The position numbers and the translations under genes were made by a program. A model generated the notes under the pieces. That model did no database searches, was not told where the DNA came from, and saw nothing but the letters and a program-made list of their open reading frames with translations. Positions 28,704-36,830 of a stretch of 64,000 nucleotides of DNA are shown one piece after another (within the stretch, counting starts at the first letter, position 1; every line of letters begins with the position of its first letter). The stretch spans positions 50,787-114,786 of the forward strand of contig NZ_JBQHUF010000010.1 of assembly GCF_052065355.1 (NCBI RefSeq), read 5' to 3'. Origin of the DNA: Flavonifractor sp052065355. GTDB lineage: Bacteria > Bacillota > Clostridia > Oscillospirales > Oscillospiraceae.

Positions 28704-29129
28704 TCAGAATCCCAAAGCCTCCATGCAAGCCGACATTTTCTCCGGCGTCATCTCTTCCTCTTCCTGAGCCAGCCAGGCGTCGGCACTCCAGATCTCCGCC
28801 CGGTCGTGGACGCCGATGATGACCACATCCTTGTCCAGACCCGCGTACTTGCGCAGCTTCTGGGGAATGACGATACGGCCCTGGCTGTCCAGCTCACACT
28901 TGGCGGCGTTGGCGAACAGCGGGCGCATGGCCTTGGACTGACTCATGGGCAGGGAGGCAAACTTTTCTGTAAACCGGTCCCAGGTGGACTGGGGGTAAAT
29001 GGCCAGGCAGGCGTCCACGCCCATGGCCAGGTAGAAGGTGACGCCCAGCTCCTCCCGGAGCTTGGCGGGAATGAACAGGCGGCCTTTGGAGTCGATGCTA
29101 TGCTCGTAAGTCCCGGTCACGCCCTTCAC
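28704..29129 (-). CDS. mraZ: transcriptional regulator MraZ
   Basis: A 141-residue AbrB-fold regulator that forms ring-shaped oligomers and controls its own operon. Two tandem SpoVT/AbrB domains are seen, each with its conserved loop (SKGRLFIPAKLR and DSQGRIVIPQKLR). The start is GTG at 29129, after GGAGGG. Three MraZ-box-like repeats lie just upstream, one overlapping the ribosome site. First gene of the cluster that runs to ftsZ. Confidence 0.96.
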   Translation of the reverse strand: MKGVTGTYEHSIDSKGRLFIPAKLREELGVTFYLAMGVDACLAIYPQSTWDRFTEKFASLPMSQSKAMRPLFANAAKCELDSQGRIVIPQKLRKYAGLDKDVVIIGVHDRAEIWSADAWLAQEEEEMTPEKMSACMEALGF

Positions 29130-29133
29130 TCTC

Positions 29134-29184
29134 CCTCCACTTTACTGAAATCCGGCGGGTTTTTCCTCCACTTCGCCCCACTTT
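29134..29184 (-). promoter_or_regulatory. candidate MraZ boxes
   Basis: On the minus strand AAAGTGGGGC (29184-29175), GAAGTGGAGG (29174-29165) and AAAGTGGAGG (29143-29134). The first two are adjacent 10-mers and the third is 31 bases further on, on the same helix face. They match the known AAAGTGG-type MraZ boxes. The third overlaps the mraZ ribosome site. Confidence 0.72.
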
Positions 29185-29191
29185 CTTCTCT

Positions 29192-29220
29192 AGTATAAAT
29201 GCTCTGTAACAGAATTGCAA
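29192..29220 (-). promoter_or_regulatory. promoter of the mraZ division cluster
   Basis: On the minus strand: TTGCAA, 17 bases, TATACT, just upstream of the MraZ boxes. Confidence 0.8.
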
Positions 29221-29334
29221 TAGTTTTTTCTTCTTTTTTAAGTAGAAAAATGCCTGTTTTCCTAGGTAAACGCCTTCTTTTCAGCATGAAAAACATGCGT
29301 TCGACTTTCCATCGTTACAAATGGAAACAAAAAA

Positions 29335-29360
29335 GCCACCATACCTTACGGTATGGTGGC
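29335..29360 (-). terminator. terminator of the coaD / coiled-coil gene unit
   Basis: GCCACCATACC/GGTATGGTGGC around a four-base loop; on the minus strand followed by TTTTTTG. Confidence 0.9.
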
Positions 29361-29397
29361 GAAAAAGTACCATATTTCGATATTACGTAAACAGGAT

Positions 29398-29904
29398 TTA
29401 CTCGTCGGCGGCGGCGTCATAGGGCTGCCGGCCGGCAGGGGCGGAGCCGCCCGCCAGGGCACGGAACCGGGCCCGGGACTTTTTGATCTCGTCATAGGCC
29501 TCGGCCACCGCCTCCTCAGTGCGGCGGAGGGCGTCCTCACAGTAGTCGTTGGCCGCCTTGCGCAGGTCGCGGCTGCGCTCCTCGGCGGTGCGGAGCATCT
29601 CGTTGGCCTTCTGCTTGGCCTGGGCCAGTACCTCGTCCTCGGACACCATCTGCCGGGCCTGGTCCTCCGCCTGCTTGCGGATCAGCTCACCCTCCCGCTT
29701 GGCGGAGTTGATGTACTCCGTCCGGGCGGCAATGAGCTTCTTGGCCTCCGCCAGCTCCATGGGGAACTGGGCGCGGATCTCGTCCAGCAGATCCAGAGCC
29801 TTGTCCCGCTCCAGAATGCATTTATCGCTGCTCAAAGGCATGCTCTTGGCCTCGTCGATCATCTCGAAGAGCATGTCCAGTAATTCGTCTACGCCGGTAG
29901 CCAT
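29398..29904 (-). CDS. coiled-coil protein of unknown function downstream of coaD
   Basis: A 168-residue, highly charged, mostly helical protein. Nearly all of residues 25-145 should form a coiled coil (Ala, Glu, Lys, Arg-rich, e.g. QAKQKANEMLRTAEERSRDLRK), without membrane segments. This resembles DivIVA- or ATP-synthase-stalk-like helices, but the DivIVA N-terminal signature is not seen. Such proteins recur beside coaD and rsmD in Clostridia, often labelled only ATPase or hypothetical. The start codon overlaps the coaD stop by one base, so they are coupled. Function unknown. Confidence 0.82.
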   Translation of the reverse strand: MATGVDELLDMLFEMIDEAKSMPLSSDKCILERDKALDLLDEIRAQFPMELAEAKKLIAARTEYINSAKREGELIRKQAEDQARQMVSEDEVLAQAKQKANEMLRTAEERSRDLRKAANDYCEDALRRTEEAVAEAYDEIKKSRARFRALAGGSAPAGRQPYDAAADE

Positions 29905-30401
29905 CAGCTATCCCTCCTGCTGTCCATTTTCCGCTGTACGTCCTCGATGATCTCCCGGGGGAGAAAATCCGTCAGGTCGGCCCCGTAGCGGGCCATCTCC
30001 TTCACCACGCTGGAGCTGATGTAGGTGTATTTCGTGCTGGAAGGCAGAAACATGGTCTCCAGACGGGGATTGAGCTTGCGGTTGATGAGGGCCATCTGCA
30101 ATTCGTTCTCATAGTCGGACACCGCCCGCAGGCCCTTTACCAGGGTGCAGGCCTTCCGCTGCCGGGCATACTCTGCCAGCAGAGTGGAGGAGCAGTCCAC
30201 CTCCACGTTGGGCAGCTTGGCCACTACCTTACGGATGAGCTCCACCCGTTCCTCCGGGGTAAACAGGCCCCGGTTTACCTTTTCCGAGTTCACCAGCACA
30301 CAGACGATCAGCTTGTCGAAGCAGACAGCGGCGCGCTTGATGATATTCAAATGCCCCAGCGTAATGGGGTCAAAGCTGCCGGGGTAGATGGCGGTTTTCA
30401 T
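29904..30401 (-). CDS. coaD: pantetheine-phosphate adenylyltransferase
   Basis: Penultimate step of coenzyme A synthesis: 4'-phosphopantetheine plus ATP to dephospho-CoA. A 165-residue nucleotidyltransferase with the N-terminal YPGSFDPITLGHLNII (HxGH signature as T-x-G-H) and the C-terminal YISSSVVKEMARYG (ISSS motif). Length is normal. It follows rsmD at a short gap, an arrangement conserved in many bacteria. Confidence 0.97.
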   Translation of the reverse strand: MKTAIYPGSFDPITLGHLNIIKRAAVCFDKLIVCVLVNSEKVNRGLFTPEERVELIRKVVAKLPNVEVDCSSTLLAEYARQRKACTLVKGLRAVSDYENELQMALINRKLNPRLETMFLPSSTKYTYISSSVVKEMARYGADLTDFLPREIIEDVQRKMDSRRDS

Positions 30402-30434
30402 GTGGGCTCACATCCTCATGCCGGGGAAAGGGGT

Positions 30435-30980
30435 TCAGGCGTCCCGGTGGTACAGCGTGATCTTGATCTTGCCGTAGCGGTAATCCCGTCCCATCCGATA
30501 GGGCGCGGGCAGCTCCGGCAGCGCCGCCTCGGCGGCACTTTCGCAGACTATTATACCATTTTCCGTCACGATGTCAATCTTGGCGATAGCCGACAGGGCT
30601 TTTTCCAACATTCCGGTGCCGTAGGGGGGATCCAGGAACACCAGGTCGAATTTCTCCCGGCAGCCGGTGAGGAAGGCCAGATAGTCCCCCTGGATCACCT
30701 TGCCCTGCTCTGCCAGCTTGGTGTGGGCAAGGTTCTCCCGGATGACGGCGGCGGCCTCCTTCCGCAGGTCCACGAAGGTGCAGTGGGCCGCGCCCCGGGA
30801 CAGGGCCTCGATGCCCATCTGGCCGGTGCCGCCGAACAGGTCCAGCACCCGCCGGCCCTCAATGTCAAACTGTACGATGTTGAACACCGACTCCTTCACC
30901 TTATCGGTGGTGGGCCGGGTCTCCAGACCGGGCAGCTCCTTCAGCTTCCGGCCCCGGGCAATTCCTGTAATGACGCGCAT
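30435..30980 (-). CDS. rsmD: 16S rRNA (guanine(966)-N(2))-methyltransferase
   Basis: Methylates G966 of 16S rRNA with SAM. The 181 residues start MRVITGIARGRKLKELPG and show LDLFGGTGQMGIEALSRGA (SAM loop) and the catalytic DPPY in VFLDPPYGTGM. ATG 30980 lies downstream of AAAGGAAGG; the longer frame runs into the preceding lipoprotein gene and is rejected. It pairs with coaD, as in many genomes. Confidence 0.96.
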   Translation of the reverse strand: MRVITGIARGRKLKELPGLETRPTTDKVKESVFNIVQFDIEGRRVLDLFGGTGQMGIEALSRGAAHCTFVDLRKEAAAVIRENLAHTKLAEQGKVIQGDYLAFLTGCREKFDLVFLDPPYGTGMLEKALSAIAKIDIVTENGIIVCESAAEAALPELPAPYRMGRDYRYGKIKITLYHRDA

Positions 30981-31002
30981 GGCGATTCCTTCCTTTCTAT
31001 GG

Positions 31003-32166
31003 TCAGTTGGGCAGACGGCCGGTGCCGTTCCAGCAGAACCGGACGGTGTCGGCCTCGGGCACATTGGCATAGTCCCACTGGTGGTCGGTTTGGCGCATAT
31101 AGTCGCTGGTCACATTGAAATACTCGTGGTGGACCGCATCCCACTGGTTGGGCGACACGCTCTCACCGCCGATGGGGTCGTCCCAGGTGGGGTCCACACA
31201 GTACCATTCCCCCTCCAGCCGCACCATATTCCAGGCGTGGTCGGTGGTGGAGGCGGCCGACGCTCCCACTACGGTGATGCACTCGATCCCCGCCAGGTCC
31301 ATCAGCAGCTGGAAGCTGGTGGCGTAGGCCAGGCAGATGCCGTACCCCTCCACCAGCAGGCCGTAGGGGTTAGTATTATCGGGCCAGCCCTTGCCGTCGG
31401 CATACACCGTCACGTCATACTCTCCCAGGCGCACCAGTGCGTCGTGGAGGGCCAGCTCCTTCTCAAAGTCGGTCATACCGTCGGTGATATGCTCCGCAAA
31501 CAGCTCCCGGCACCGGGCCAGGATGGCGGCGTCCTTCTCGCTGAGGCCCTCCTCCTCCCCGCTCTCCCAGGCCGCCAGGATGACGGAGGTATCATAGAGG
31601 GTCATGTCGTGCTCATTGGGCGGATCGAAGGGGACAAAACCGGCCGTGTCCGGGGTGGACTCCGCCAGGACCGCTTCCCCGCCCACGGCCGCCTCCAGGG
31701 CGGACTGGGCCTTCTTCGGCTCCTCACAGACCAGCAGGGCGGCATATCCGTCCAGACTGGTCACCGTCCCGTCCTCCAGCAGGTCGGCCTGGTCCGGCGC
31801 GTAGCCGGTAAAATCCCCCAGCCGGGCCTGCCGGTGGGCTTCCAGAGCGGCGGTCACATTCCTCGCGTCCTCCACCCGGCTCAGCCGGAGGACGATGATC
31901 TCCCGGGCGTCCACACCGGAGGCGGTATAGGCCGCCGCCTCGGTCCACCAGGCCGTTTCGATGCCGCACACGGCGGTGAGATAGTCGGTCAGCTCGTCCC
32001 CGGTGAGGGGCGTCAGCCCCGCCGTATCCGGCTGGCTGTTCAGCACCGCCTCAGCGATCTCCGCCGCGCCGGGGGCAATGGCCGGGGCGGCCTGTCCGCT
32101 GTCCGTTTTGCCGCAGGCGGTCAGCAGGACCAGCAGGGCCAGGACCAAAGGCAGCGTCCGTCTCAT
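31003..32166 (-). CDS. lipoprotein with DUF4358-like and transglutaminase-like domains
   Basis: A 387-residue exported protein. A signal peptide (about 1-17) ends in a clear lipobox, LLTAC, followed by a Gly/Ala-rich linker. Residues about 50-155 resemble DUF4358 (AAYTASGVDAREIIVLRL). The C-terminal part has a transglutaminase-like core with catalytic Cys in GYGICLAYATSF, His in TDHAWNMV and Asp in CVDPTWDD. The intact triad suggests an active cysteine enzyme at the outer face of the membrane, perhaps a peptidase or crosslinker. The start overlaps the uvrC stop (ATGA), so it is co-transcribed. Substrate unknown. Confidence 0.88.
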   Translation of the reverse strand: MRRTLPLVLALLVLLTACGKTDSGQAAPAIAPGAAEIAEAVLNSQPDTAGLTPLTGDELTDYLTAVCGIETAWWTEAAAYTASGVDAREIIVLRLSRVEDARNVTAALEAHRQARLGDFTGYAPDQADLLEDGTVTSLDGYAALLVCEEPKKAQSALEAAVGGEAVLAESTPDTAGFVPFDPPNEHDMTLYDTSVILAAWESGEEEGLSEKDAAILARCRELFAEHITDGMTDFEKELALHDALVRLGEYDVTVYADGKGWPDNTNPYGLLVEGYGICLAYATSFQLLMDLAGIECITVVGASAASTTDHAWNMVRLEGEWYCVDPTWDDPIGGESVSPNQWDAVHHEYFNVTSDYMRQTDHQWDYANVPEADTVRFCWNGTGRLPN

Positions 32167-34001
32167 CCGCCCTGCCCCTCTTTCTCCCGGAAAAAGTCGT
32201 ACACCGCCTGGGCGGTATTTCTGGGCACCGCCGCCTGGAGCTGCTCCAGGGTGGCGGCCTTGATGTTCTTGATGCTCTTGAAGTGCTTGAGCAGTTCGCT
32301 CCGCCGCTTCTCTCCCACTCCGGGGATCTGGTCCAGCACCGAGCCCTTCACCCGCTGGTTCTGCTGCTGGCGGTGGAACTCGATAGCGAAGCGGTGGGTC
32401 TCCTCCTGGATCTGGCCGATCAGAGAAAAGATAGCCTGGTTGCCCTGAATGCCGATCTCCCGGCCGTCGGGGGTCACCAGGGCACGGGTGCGGTGGCGGT
32501 CGTCCTTCACCATGCCGAACACCGGGATACTGAGACCCAAATCATGCAGAACCCCCACCGCCACCTTGGCGTGGTTCTCGCCGCCGTCAATGAGCAGCAG
32601 GTCGGGCTTGTCGGCAAACTTCTCGTCCCCGTCCAGATACCGCTGGAACCGGCGCCGCAGCACCTGGTCCATGGAGGCGTAGTCGTCGGGGCCGTCCATG
32701 TCCTTCAGCTTGAAGCGGCGGTAGTCCCGCTTTAGGGGCTTGCCGTTGACATACACCACCATGGAGGCCACGATATCGTCGGCGCCCTGGTTGGAGATGT
32801 CGTAGGACTCCATCCGCCGGGGCGGGGCAGGCAGGTTCAGCATGTTCCCCAGCAGCTCCAGCAGCTTGTTCTGCCGTTCCTCCCGGGTGGTCCAGCGCTC
32901 CACTTCCTCCACCGCGTTGGTGTTGGCCAGGCGGATCAGGTCCATTTTGGCGCCCCGCTGAGGAGTCACCAGCTCAACCTTCCGCCCCGCCGTCTCGGAG
33001 AACATGCGCATCAGGGGCACCTCGTCCTCCAGCTCACAGGGCAGCAGGATCTGCCGGGGCAGGTTCCCACGGCCGCCGTAGTACTGCCGCACCAGGGCGG
33101 ACAGGATGTCCGCCGTCTCTTCCTCCATGGGGGTCTCAATGAGGTCCCAGTCCTTGGCGGCCAGCTCACCCTCCACAAAGTGGAGCACCACAAAGCAGCT
33201 GCGGGTGGCCTCCCCCTTGTGGAAGCCCACCACGTCGGTGTCCGCCAGGGAGCCCGCCACCACCTTCTGCCGCTTGCCCAGCAGCTCGATGGCCTTGTAC
33301 CGGTCCCGCAGCTCGGCGGCCTTCTCGAACCGCAGCTCCTCCGCCGCCTGTTCCATCTCCGTCTTCAGCTCGTCCCCTACCTCCTGGAACTTGCCCTCCA
33401 GCAGGCGGATGGCCTGGTCGATGGCCTCCCGGTAGCGGCTCTGGTCCATCTCCTTCCGGCAGTAGCCGTCGCACTGACCCATGTGGTAGTTGAGGCAGGG
33501 ACGCTCCTTCCCGATATCCCGTGGGAACTTCCGATTGCAGGAGGGCAGTTTTAGGGCGATGCGCAGAGCGTCGATGATATTTTGCGTATTGCCACGGCTG
33601 CCGTAGGGCCCGAAATACCGGGCGCCGTCCTCGGCGGCCTTGTTGGCCAGAGAAAATCTGGGGTACTCCTCCTTCACCGTCAGGCGGATATAGGGATACC
33701 CCTTGTCGTCCTTCAGCAGGATATTATACCGGGGCTGGTGGCGCTTGATGAGGGAGTTCTCCAGCACCAGGGCCTCGAACTCCGAATCGGCCACGATCAC
33801 GTCAAAGTGGTCGATCTGGCTCACCATGGCACGGGTCTTCTCCGTGTGGGTGGCCAGATTGGCAAAGTACTGGCTCACCCGGTTCTTCAGCGCCTTGGCC
33901 TTGCCCACGTAGATGACCGTATTCTTTTTATCCTGCATGATATACACGCCCGGCTTCAGCGGCAGGGCATGAGCCTTTTCCTTTAGTTCGTCAAATGTCA
34001 T
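32163..34001 (-). CDS. uvrC: excinuclease ABC subunit C
   Basis: Makes both incisions in nucleotide excision repair with UvrA/B. The 612 residues contain an N-terminal GIY-YIG nuclease (KPGVYIMQD and VIYVGKAKALKNRVSQYF), a UVR domain (about residues 200-235), the RNase-H-like C-terminal nuclease (SYDISNQGADDIVASMVVY, DLLLIDGGENH) and tandem helix-hairpin-helices near the end (DQIPGVGEKRRSELLKHF). Start ATG 34001 follows GGAGGG. The lipoprotein gene overlaps its end. Confidence 0.97.
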   Translation of the reverse strand: MTFDELKEKAHALPLKPGVYIMQDKKNTVIYVGKAKALKNRVSQYFANLATHTEKTRAMVSQIDHFDVIVADSEFEALVLENSLIKRHQPRYNILLKDDKGYPYIRLTVKEEYPRFSLANKAAEDGARYFGPYGSRGNTQNIIDALRIALKLPSCNRKFPRDIGKERPCLNYHMGQCDGYCRKEMDQSRYREAIDQAIRLLEGKFQEVGDELKTEMEQAAEELRFEKAAELRDRYKAIELLGKRQKVVAGSLADTDVVGFHKGEATRSCFVVLHFVEGELAAKDWDLIETPMEEETADILSALVRQYYGGRGNLPRQILLPCELEDEVPLMRMFSETAGRKVELVTPQRGAKMDLIRLANTNAVEEVERWTTREERQNKLLELLGNMLNLPAPPRRMESYDISNQGADDIVASMVVYVNGKPLKRDYRRFKLKDMDGPDDYASMDQVLRRRFQRYLDGDEKFADKPDLLLIDGGENHAKVAVGVLHDLGLSIPVFGMVKDDRHRTRALVTPDGREIGIQGNQAIFSLIGQIQEETHRFAIEFHRQQQNQRVKGSVLDQIPGVGEKRRSELLKHFKSIKNIKAATLEQLQAAVPRNTAQAVYDFFREKEGQGG

Positions 34002-34026
34002 TACCCGCCCTCCTTTCCGCCGGGGT

Positions 34027-34057
34027 CAAAAAAAGCGCCGCAATGCGGCGCTTTTTT
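34027..34057. terminator. terminator after the HPr gene
   Basis: AAAAGCGCCGC/GCGGCGCTTTT around AAT, with A and T runs on both sides. On the minus strand it ends the HPr transcript before uvrC. Confidence 0.88.
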
Positions 34058-34071
34058 CTTTCGCTGTTGAC

Positions 34072-34335
34072 TTACTCGGAGAAATTGGAGGAGATCAGCT
34101 CGATCAGAGCCTCCACAGCTTCCTTCTCATCGGGGCCGTCTGCAATGAGGTTGATGGAAGTCCCCTTGACGATCCCCAGAGAAAGGACGCCCAGCAGACT
34201 CTTGGCATTCACTCTCCGCTCGTCCTTCTCCACCCAGATGGAGCTCTTGAATTCATTGGCCTTCTGGATAAAGAACGTGGCCGGTCTGGCGTGCAGGCCA
34301 ACCTGATTATTCACGACTGCCTCTTTCATATACAT
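34072..34335 (-). CDS. HPr family phosphocarrier protein
   Basis: An 87-residue PTS phosphocarrier. With the start ATG at 34335, placed 7 bases after GGGGGG, the numbering is exactly canonical: the EI-phosphorylated His is residue 15 (GLHARPA) and the regulatory Ser is residue 46 (KSLLGVLSLG). So it is HPr-type, not the His-less Crh. Tail VEALIELISSNFSE is also typical. No EI (ptsI) or HPr kinase gene is adjacent; it forms a single-gene unit. It may act in sugar uptake or mainly in catabolite control through Ser46. Confidence 0.93.
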   Translation of the reverse strand: MYMKEAVVNNQVGLHARPATFFIQKANEFKSSIWVEKDERRVNAKSLLGVLSLGIVKGTSINLIADGPDEKEAVEALIELISSNFSE

Positions 34336-34368
34336 AGCGTTTCCCCCCAAGATGCATTCGCATACTTC

Positions 34369-34397
34369 GTATAATAGGATAGCAAATTTATCCCAAA
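34369..34397 (-). promoter_or_regulatory. possible promoter of the HPr gene
   Basis: On the minus strand TTTGGG, 17 bases, TATACG; a weaker match than others in the window. Confidence 0.4.
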
Positions 34398-34457
34398 CCG
34401 TCAATGACAAAATACACAAATTCCGCACACGAAACTGGATTGATTGACGAAGACGCG

Positions 34458-36830
34458 CTATTTCAGTTCCGCGATGGTCACGCCGTCCTCACCCTCGCCG
34501 TAGCGCCCGGGGCGGAAGGACTTCACGTACCGGCTGCGCTTCAGGTGATCCCGCACCGCCTTGCGCACGGCGCCGGTGCCCTTGCCGTGGATGATGCGCA
34601 CCTCGTTGAGCTTGCCAAGCACCGCGTTGTCCAGGAACAGGTCCAGGGCGCCGATGGCCTCGTCGGTCATCATGCCACGCAGGTCCACCTCCGGGGAGGC
34701 GCCCAGGGAGCGCAGCTTGTGCTCGGCCCGCTGGACCACCTTCTTGGCGGATTTGATGCTCTCGCCCTCCACCACCCGCACCTCGTCCTGCTTGGCGGTG
34801 ATCTTCAAAATACCGGCCTGGAGCTGGAGGGAGCCGTCCTTGTTGACGGCGAGCACCGTGGCCTGGGTGCCCATCTTCACCAGCTCCACCGTGTCCCCTG
34901 CCTTGGCGGGCCGGGTGGGCGGCGGAACCGGCTCCTCCGGCCGCTGGCCCAGCTTGCCCTCGGCCTCGTTGAGGCGGTGGCGCAGAGCTGCCCGCTCGTC
35001 ATTCACCCGCTGCCAGTCCTCTTCCTTCCTCTGGCGGCGGCGCATGTCGTTGAGCTCCTTGAACACCTGGTCGGCGGTATCTCTGGCCTCGTCCAGGATA
35101 GCCCGGGCCTCCGCCTGGGCCTTCTCCACCGCTTTCTGCCGCTCGGCCTCCATCTGGGCCTTGTACTCCCGGGAGGCCTTGGCGGTCTCCTCCATCTCCC
35201 GGCGGAGCTTGGCAGCGGCTTCTTTCTCCCGCTCCATCTCCTGGCGCTGCTCGTCCAGCTGAGTGAGCACGTCCTCAAACCGCACGTTCTCCGCGTCGAT
35301 GCGGGCGGCGGCCTTTTGGATGATCTCCTTGGGCAGGCCCAGCCGCTGGGAGATGGCGAAGGCGTTGGATTTTCCGGGGATGCCGATGAGCAGCCGGTAG
35401 GTGGGCGCCAGGGAGTCCACATCGAACTCGCAGGAGGCGTTTTCCACCCCCTTGGTGGTCATGGCGTACACCTTCAGCTCGGCGTAGTGGGTAGTGGCGG
35501 CCACCAGAGCCCCCATCTCCCGGGCGCTCTCGATGATGGCGGCGGCCAGAGCCGCGCCCTCAACGGGGTCGGTGCCCGCGCCCAGCTCGTCGAACAGGAT
35601 CAGGGTCTCGTCGTCGGCCTGCTCCAGAATGCCCACGATATTCACCATGTGGGAGGAAAATGTGGAAAGATTCTGGGCAATGGACTGCTCGTCGCCGATA
35701 TCGGACAGCACCCGGCTGAATACTTTTACACAGCTGCCGTCTCCCACGGGAATGTGGAGGCCGCACTGGGCCATCAGGGTCAAAAGGCCGATGGTTTTCA
35801 GGGTCACCGTCTTGCCGCCGGTATTGGGGCCTGTGATGACCAGAGTATCGAAGTTCTCCCCCAGCATCAGGTCGTTGGACACCGCCTTGTTGGGGTCCAG
35901 CAGGGGGTGGCGGGCTTTCCGCAGGTAGAGGCCCTTGGGGTCCAGACGGGGAGCGGCGCCCCGCATGCGGTAGGCCAGCCGGGCCTTGGCAAAGATCACG
36001 TCCAGGATGATCAGCAGATCATAGTCCTGGGCAATGTCCTCCTTGAACTGGGCGCACTCGGCGGACAGCTCCGCCAGAATGCGCTCGATCTCCTTCTCCT
36101 CCCGGGACTGGAGCTCCTTCAGCTCGTTGTTGGCCTTCACCACGCCCATAGGCTCGATGAAGAAGGTGGAGCCGGAGGAGGACACGTCGTGGACCAGACC
36201 GGGCACGTCGTTCTTGTGCTCCGACTTTACCGGCACCACGAAGCGGTCGTTGCGCTGGGTGATGATGGCATCCTGGAGGTAGCGGGCCTGGCTGGAAGAG
36301 ATCAGCTTATTGAGGATGTCCCGCACCTTGGAGGCGGTGGCCCGGATGTGCCGCCGGATGGCAGCCAGCTCAGGGCTGGCGGCGTCGGCGATCTCGTCCT
36401 CACCCACGATGGCCCCGGTGATCTTGTCCTCCAGGAACCGGTTGGCCGTCAGGGAGCGGAACAGGTGGTCGATGCAGGTTTTGGTCCGGTCTCCCTCTCC
36501 CTCGCCGTACTCCTTGGCAGAGCGGGCGGAGCGGAGGACAGCGGCGATATCCAGCAGCTCCCGGGTATTCAGCGCGCCGCCCATGTCGGCCCGCTGGAGG
36601 GAAGCCCGAACGGGCCGCACGCCGGAGAAGGAGGGCGAACCCCGCAGGGCGGTCATATTCACCGCGGCAGTGGTCTCGTCCAAGGCGCGCTGGACGTCGT
36701 CCACATCGGTGAAGGGCCGCAGGGCCAGGCAGCGGTCCTTGCCCTCCGCCGTCACCGCCTGCTCGGCCAGCTTCTCCAGCACCCGGGGCAGCTCCAGGGT
36801 TTGTATGGATTTTTCAAACAAATCGGTCAT
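34458..36830 (-). CDS. mutS2: endonuclease MutS2
   Basis: A 790-residue MutS homologue that lacks the mismatch-recognition domain; relatives suppress recombination or rescue collided ribosomes. The ATPase Walker A GPNTGGKT is at about 334-341, with VILFDELGAGTDP (Walker B) further on. A long coiled-coil region (about 500-620) precedes a KOW-like segment and the C-terminal Smr nuclease domain (VDLRGMMTDEA, IHGKGTGAVRKAV). The start overlaps the stop of the phzF-like gene (ATGA). Confidence 0.97.
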   Translation of the reverse strand: MTDLFEKSIQTLELPRVLEKLAEQAVTAEGKDRCLALRPFTDVDDVQRALDETTAAVNMTALRGSPSFSGVRPVRASLQRADMGGALNTRELLDIAAVLRSARSAKEYGEGEGDRTKTCIDHLFRSLTANRFLEDKITGAIVGEDEIADAASPELAAIRRHIRATASKVRDILNKLISSSQARYLQDAIITQRNDRFVVPVKSEHKNDVPGLVHDVSSSGSTFFIEPMGVVKANNELKELQSREEKEIERILAELSAECAQFKEDIAQDYDLLIILDVIFAKARLAYRMRGAAPRLDPKGLYLRKARHPLLDPNKAVSNDLMLGENFDTLVITGPNTGGKTVTLKTIGLLTLMAQCGLHIPVGDGSCVKVFSRVLSDIGDEQSIAQNLSTFSSHMVNIVGILEQADDETLILFDELGAGTDPVEGAALAAAIIESAREMGALVAATTHYAELKVYAMTTKGVENASCEFDVDSLAPTYRLLIGIPGKSNAFAISQRLGLPKEIIQKAAARIDAENVRFEDVLTQLDEQRQEMEREKEAAAKLRREMEETAKASREYKAQMEAERQKAVEKAQAEARAILDEARDTADQVFKELNDMRRRQRKEEDWQRVNDERAALRHRLNEAEGKLGQRPEEPVPPPTRPAKAGDTVELVKMGTQATVLAVNKDGSLQLQAGILKITAKQDEVRVVEGESIKSAKKVVQRAEHKLRSLGASPEVDLRGMMTDEAIGALDLFLDNAVLGKLNEVRIIHGKGTGAVRKAVRDHLKRSRYVKSFRPGRYGEGEDGVTIAELK

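Noticed and set aside
29398..29904. DivIVA
   Set aside because: It is coiled-coil and lies next to the division cluster, but the conserved DivIVA N-terminal membrane-binding segment is missing.
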